Origin: Gammaproteobacteria bacterium
GTDB lineage: Bacteria > Pseudomonadota > Gammaproteobacteria > Arenicellales > JAANXG01
Reading direction: 5' to 3'
NCBI GenBank assembly: GCA_018263405.1
Contig: JAANXG010000003.1
Span: 1 to 8,671 of the forward strand
DNA: 8,671 bases
The notes beneath the pieces were generated by a model. The model made no database searches, was not told the DNA's origin, and worked only from the letters and a program-made list of their open reading frames with translations. Both the position numbers and the translations under genes were made by a program. Positions 7,230 through 8,671 of the stretch are shown here, piece after piece. Within the stretch, counting starts at the first letter, position 1. Each line of letters starts with the position of its first letter.

Positions 7230-7763
7230 ATGAAACGCGAGATAGTTTTATCGGTAATCGCCGATGACCACCCGGGAATTGTACAGACACTGGCGGAGAC
7301 CATCACCGCCCGCGGGGGGAATTGGCTGGAGAGCAGCATGTCGCACCTGGGGGGAAAGTTCGCGGGAATCGTTCTGCTGGAGGTGTCCGAGTCCAGGGAA
7401 AAGGAACTGGAAGGCGCCTTGCGTTCCCTGGACCAAGGCGAACTGCACATCACGTTCGAGCGGACCGCACCTTGCCGGCCCCAACTCTTTCACTATGTCA
7501 TGGTTAACATCGTCGCAAATGACCGGCCGGGAATCGTCGAGGAAATCTCCGAGTTGCTCGCCCGACACGACGTCAATATCGAATCGCTGACGACTTCCAT
7601 CGCGGACACCCCTTTATCGAGCGGACATCTGTTCAAAGCCCGATTCCAGGCCAACCTCTCCGAGGACGTGAGTTACGACGAGTTACAACGGGTGCTTGAA
7701 TCCGCTTCGGACGACTTGATCGTAGAACTCGACGAACATCCGTGGCCCGACACTACGCACTGA
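7230..7763 (+). CDS. gcvR: GcvR-type double ACT-domain regulatory protein
   Basis: A 177-residue protein made of two ACT domains (about 4-80 and 90-168), the architecture of GcvR. In enterobacteria GcvR binds the activator GcvA and blocks expression of the glycine cleavage operon when glycine is scarce. Each domain opens with the ligand-loop motif: ADDHPGIV (11-18) and ANDRPGIV (96-103), followed by a helix and a GGNWLESS or DVNIESL strand. There is no DNA-binding motif, so it would act through a partner. The GGAG at 7217-7220 is 9 bases before ATG 7230 but only 3 bases before the in-frame ATG 7224, so I prefer 7230; the alternative adds only Met-Asp. Neither gcvA nor gcvTHP is in the window, so the target is not shown. 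Another amino-acid-sensing ACT regulator remains possible. Confidence 0.8.
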   Translation: MKREIVLSVIADDHPGIVQTLAETITARGGNWLESSMSHLGGKFAGIVLLEVSESREKELEGALRSLDQGELHITFERTAPCRPQLFHYVMVNIVANDRPGIVEEISELLARHDVNIESLTTSIADTPLSSGHLFKARFQANLSEDVSYDELQRVLESASDDLIVELDEHPWPDTTH

Positions 7764-7920
7764 AACAATGCAATATCATCAATGCTACAAACAATCAAAT
7801 TACACTACACCTCTCGGTCATTCCGGTTTGCGTCCCAGCGGTAGCATGATCAGAGGTTCAAACTGAATCCCCGGGCATTGCTTTACTTCGCCATCTTTGA
7901 AATCGCCGACGAGGACAGTG
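7764..7920. other. Convergent intergenic region with coding-like minus-strand tail
   Basis: This gap lies between gcvR and the GFA gene, which converge. No strong terminator hairpin is visible. On the minus strand, 7818-7920 stays open in a different frame from the GFA gene and encodes a peptide-like stretch ending IMLPLGRKPE before a TGA at 7818-7820. It has no good start codon of its own. It could be a remnant of a gene, the continuation of the GFA gene across a frameshift, or chance. Confidence 0.25.
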
Positions 7921-8346
7921 TTACGGCCCGCTATGATCGGTTTCGATTGTGAAACCCGGGTAGCGTGGCAACGAGTCTCGAATTTCAAACCAGGGAATAC
8001 GCTCGGAACAATGGACATGAAACTGTGGCCTGAACTGGTTCGGGTCGTCAAGCGTGCCGAGAAACAAATGCAATTCCTCCGGGAAACGTCCTGACTCATA
8101 AGCCAAAGGCGTGCCACAGTGGGGGCAAAAACTGCGGCGTACCCCGGGTGAAGACTCGTAAAACGACCGCTCTCCATGTGTCATGCCAAAGGAGTCGCTT
8201 GAGACACCGATGAATGTCGCCACCGCGGATCCCGTATTCCGTCGGCAGCTTTGACAATGGCAATGGCCAACCCAGATCGGGGGTTGATCGACCACGTACC
8301 GAAGCTCTCCGCATAGACAACGTCCCGAATATAATATAACTGCCAT
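7921..8346 (-). CDS. GFA/CENP-V family zinc-binding protein
   Basis: A 141-residue protein of the glutathione-dependent formaldehyde-activating enzyme (GFA, Mss4-like) family. The zinc-ligand cysteines are all present: CLC (C10, C12), CHCQSC (C29, C31, C34) and CPHC (C74, C77). Other family hallmarks are GRCLCGELRY, RRNTGSA, SSPGVRRSFCPHCGTPLAYES, HLFLGTLDDP and LPRYPG. The founding member was reported to speed S-hydroxymethylglutathione formation, but that activity is disputed and most homologues are uncharacterised, so no reaction or substrate is assigned. The start at ATG 8346 leaves only five residues before the conserved core; a weak AGAG lies upstream. The gene converges on gcvR and has no formaldehyde-metabolism neighbours in the window. 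It ends ten residues after LPRYPG, normal for the family. Confidence 0.85.
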   Translation of the reverse strand: MAVILYSGRCLCGELRYVVDQPPIWVGHCHCQSCRRNTGSAVATFIGVSSDSFGMTHGERSFYESSPGVRRSFCPHCGTPLAYESGRFPEELHLFLGTLDDPNQFRPQFHVHCSERIPWFEIRDSLPRYPGFTIETDHSGP

Positions 8347-8602
8347 TGGGTATACTCTTTAGCCGGTGTACAGGCCGGGTTGGTTTCGGGTATTCGATCC
8401 TAATCGGTACTGCACTGTATTGCTTTGACTACATCGTTTCAACTCCCTCGGTTCCGCGCCCGGCCCGGCGACAAACCCATCCCCGGGTTCCCATCCGAGC
8501 GGGGCACCTTCGAATATCACGATTTAACTGGTAATGTATAGGAAGTAATTTCTCAAAAAGTCCGTGCAATGTCGGCGATCATGTGGGGGTAGGGTTGTCT
8601 TT
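8347..8602. other. Intergenic region without a supported gene
   Basis: The region starts at the GFA start codon and should hold that gene's promoter, but I find no convincing -35/-10 pair on the minus strand. A 62-codon plus-strand frame from 8346 has no RBS, no recognisable motifs and an arginine/proline-rich tail typical of GC-rich non-coding DNA. No RNA gene is recognised. Confidence 0.4.
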
Positions 8603-8669
8603 CAGGGACGCTGTAAGAAGTGGCATAGGGAAGTGCCGTTTACGGAGCTAAGGATGCAATACCTCCCTG
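8603..8669. repeat. Second hairpin-rich element at the window end
   Basis: CAGGGA (8603-8608) is the inverse of TCCCTG (8664-8669). Nested inside are GCT (8610-8612) with AGC (8646-8648), GTAA (8613-8616) with TTAC (8640-8643), and GGCA (8622-8625) with TGCC (8634-8637). All are compatible with one folded structure. The element reaches the window edge and may continue. It looks like a structured non-coding repeat, but I cannot find a second copy inside the window and see no clear identity to the hairpin at 1-94. Confidence 0.35.
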
Positions 8670-8671
8670 TA

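Noticed and set aside
7818..8177. 119-codon minus-strand frame as an independent gene
   Set aside because: Most of it overlaps the GFA gene in another frame and is a shadow; only the part beyond 7920 is reported, as a weak observation.
8478..8512. tRNA-like T-arm (GGGTTCCCATCC)
   Set aside because: The loop does not match the conserved GTTCRA pattern, and there is no anticodon arm or acceptor stem around it.
8346..8534. 62-codon plus-strand frame after the GFA gene
   Set aside because: Its start overlaps the GFA start codon on the other strand, and it has no RBS, no motif and a biased composition.
1..8671. CRISPR array, IS element, prophage or defence system
   Set aside because: No regularly spaced repeats, transposase, integrase, toxin-antitoxin pair or nuclease-type protein is visible on either strand.

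Overview
The window looks like an ordinary stretch of chromosome from a Gram-negative bacterium, most likely a gammaproteobacterium. The reasons are a GcvR-type double-ACT regulator (a mainly gammaproteobacterial family), a bacterial GcdH, a GFA-family zinc protein, and a large AsmA-like envelope protein that only makes sense with a periplasm. The assignment is inference, because no rRNA or other phylogenetic marker is present. Base composition is moderately GC-rich, with AT-rich intergenic gaps. There is no phage, IS element, CRISPR array, tRNA or rRNA gene.

Layout. Bases 1-94 form a large imperfect hairpin, possibly a dispersed palindromic repeat. A propionyl-CoA synthetase-type acyl-CoA ligase (229-2121, +) converges on glutaryl-CoA dehydrogenase (2124-3380, -) with only two bases between their stop codons. 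A 13-bp inverted repeat inside the 3' end of gcdH may terminate both. A 171-bp divergent intergenic region (3381-3551) carries a 14-bp direct repeat. It separates gcdH from a very large AsmA-like membrane-anchored periplasmic protein (3552-7064, +). The next gap (7065-7229) has two hairpins, a 15-base match to an Illumina adapter, and a good sigma70-type promoter for gcvR (7230-7763, +). A GFA/CENP-V family protein (7921-8346, -) follows, converging on gcvR. The last 325 bases have no convincing gene and end in a second hairpin-rich element cut by the window edge.

Function. The ligase (short-chain acid to acyl-CoA) and GcdH (glutaryl-CoA to crotonyl-CoA plus CO2, in lysine/tryptophan degradation) both feed short acyl-CoAs into central metabolism, but their convergent orientation means they are not one operon. 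The AsmA-like protein, GcvR and the GFA protein appear to be single-gene transcription units with no obvious shared pathway.

Most notable are an internal repeat architecture in the AsmA-like protein that can be read directly from the sequence, several palindromic or repeat elements, and a possible assembly-quality flag at the adapter-like 15-mer. I see no clear evidence of a new defence or mobile system.
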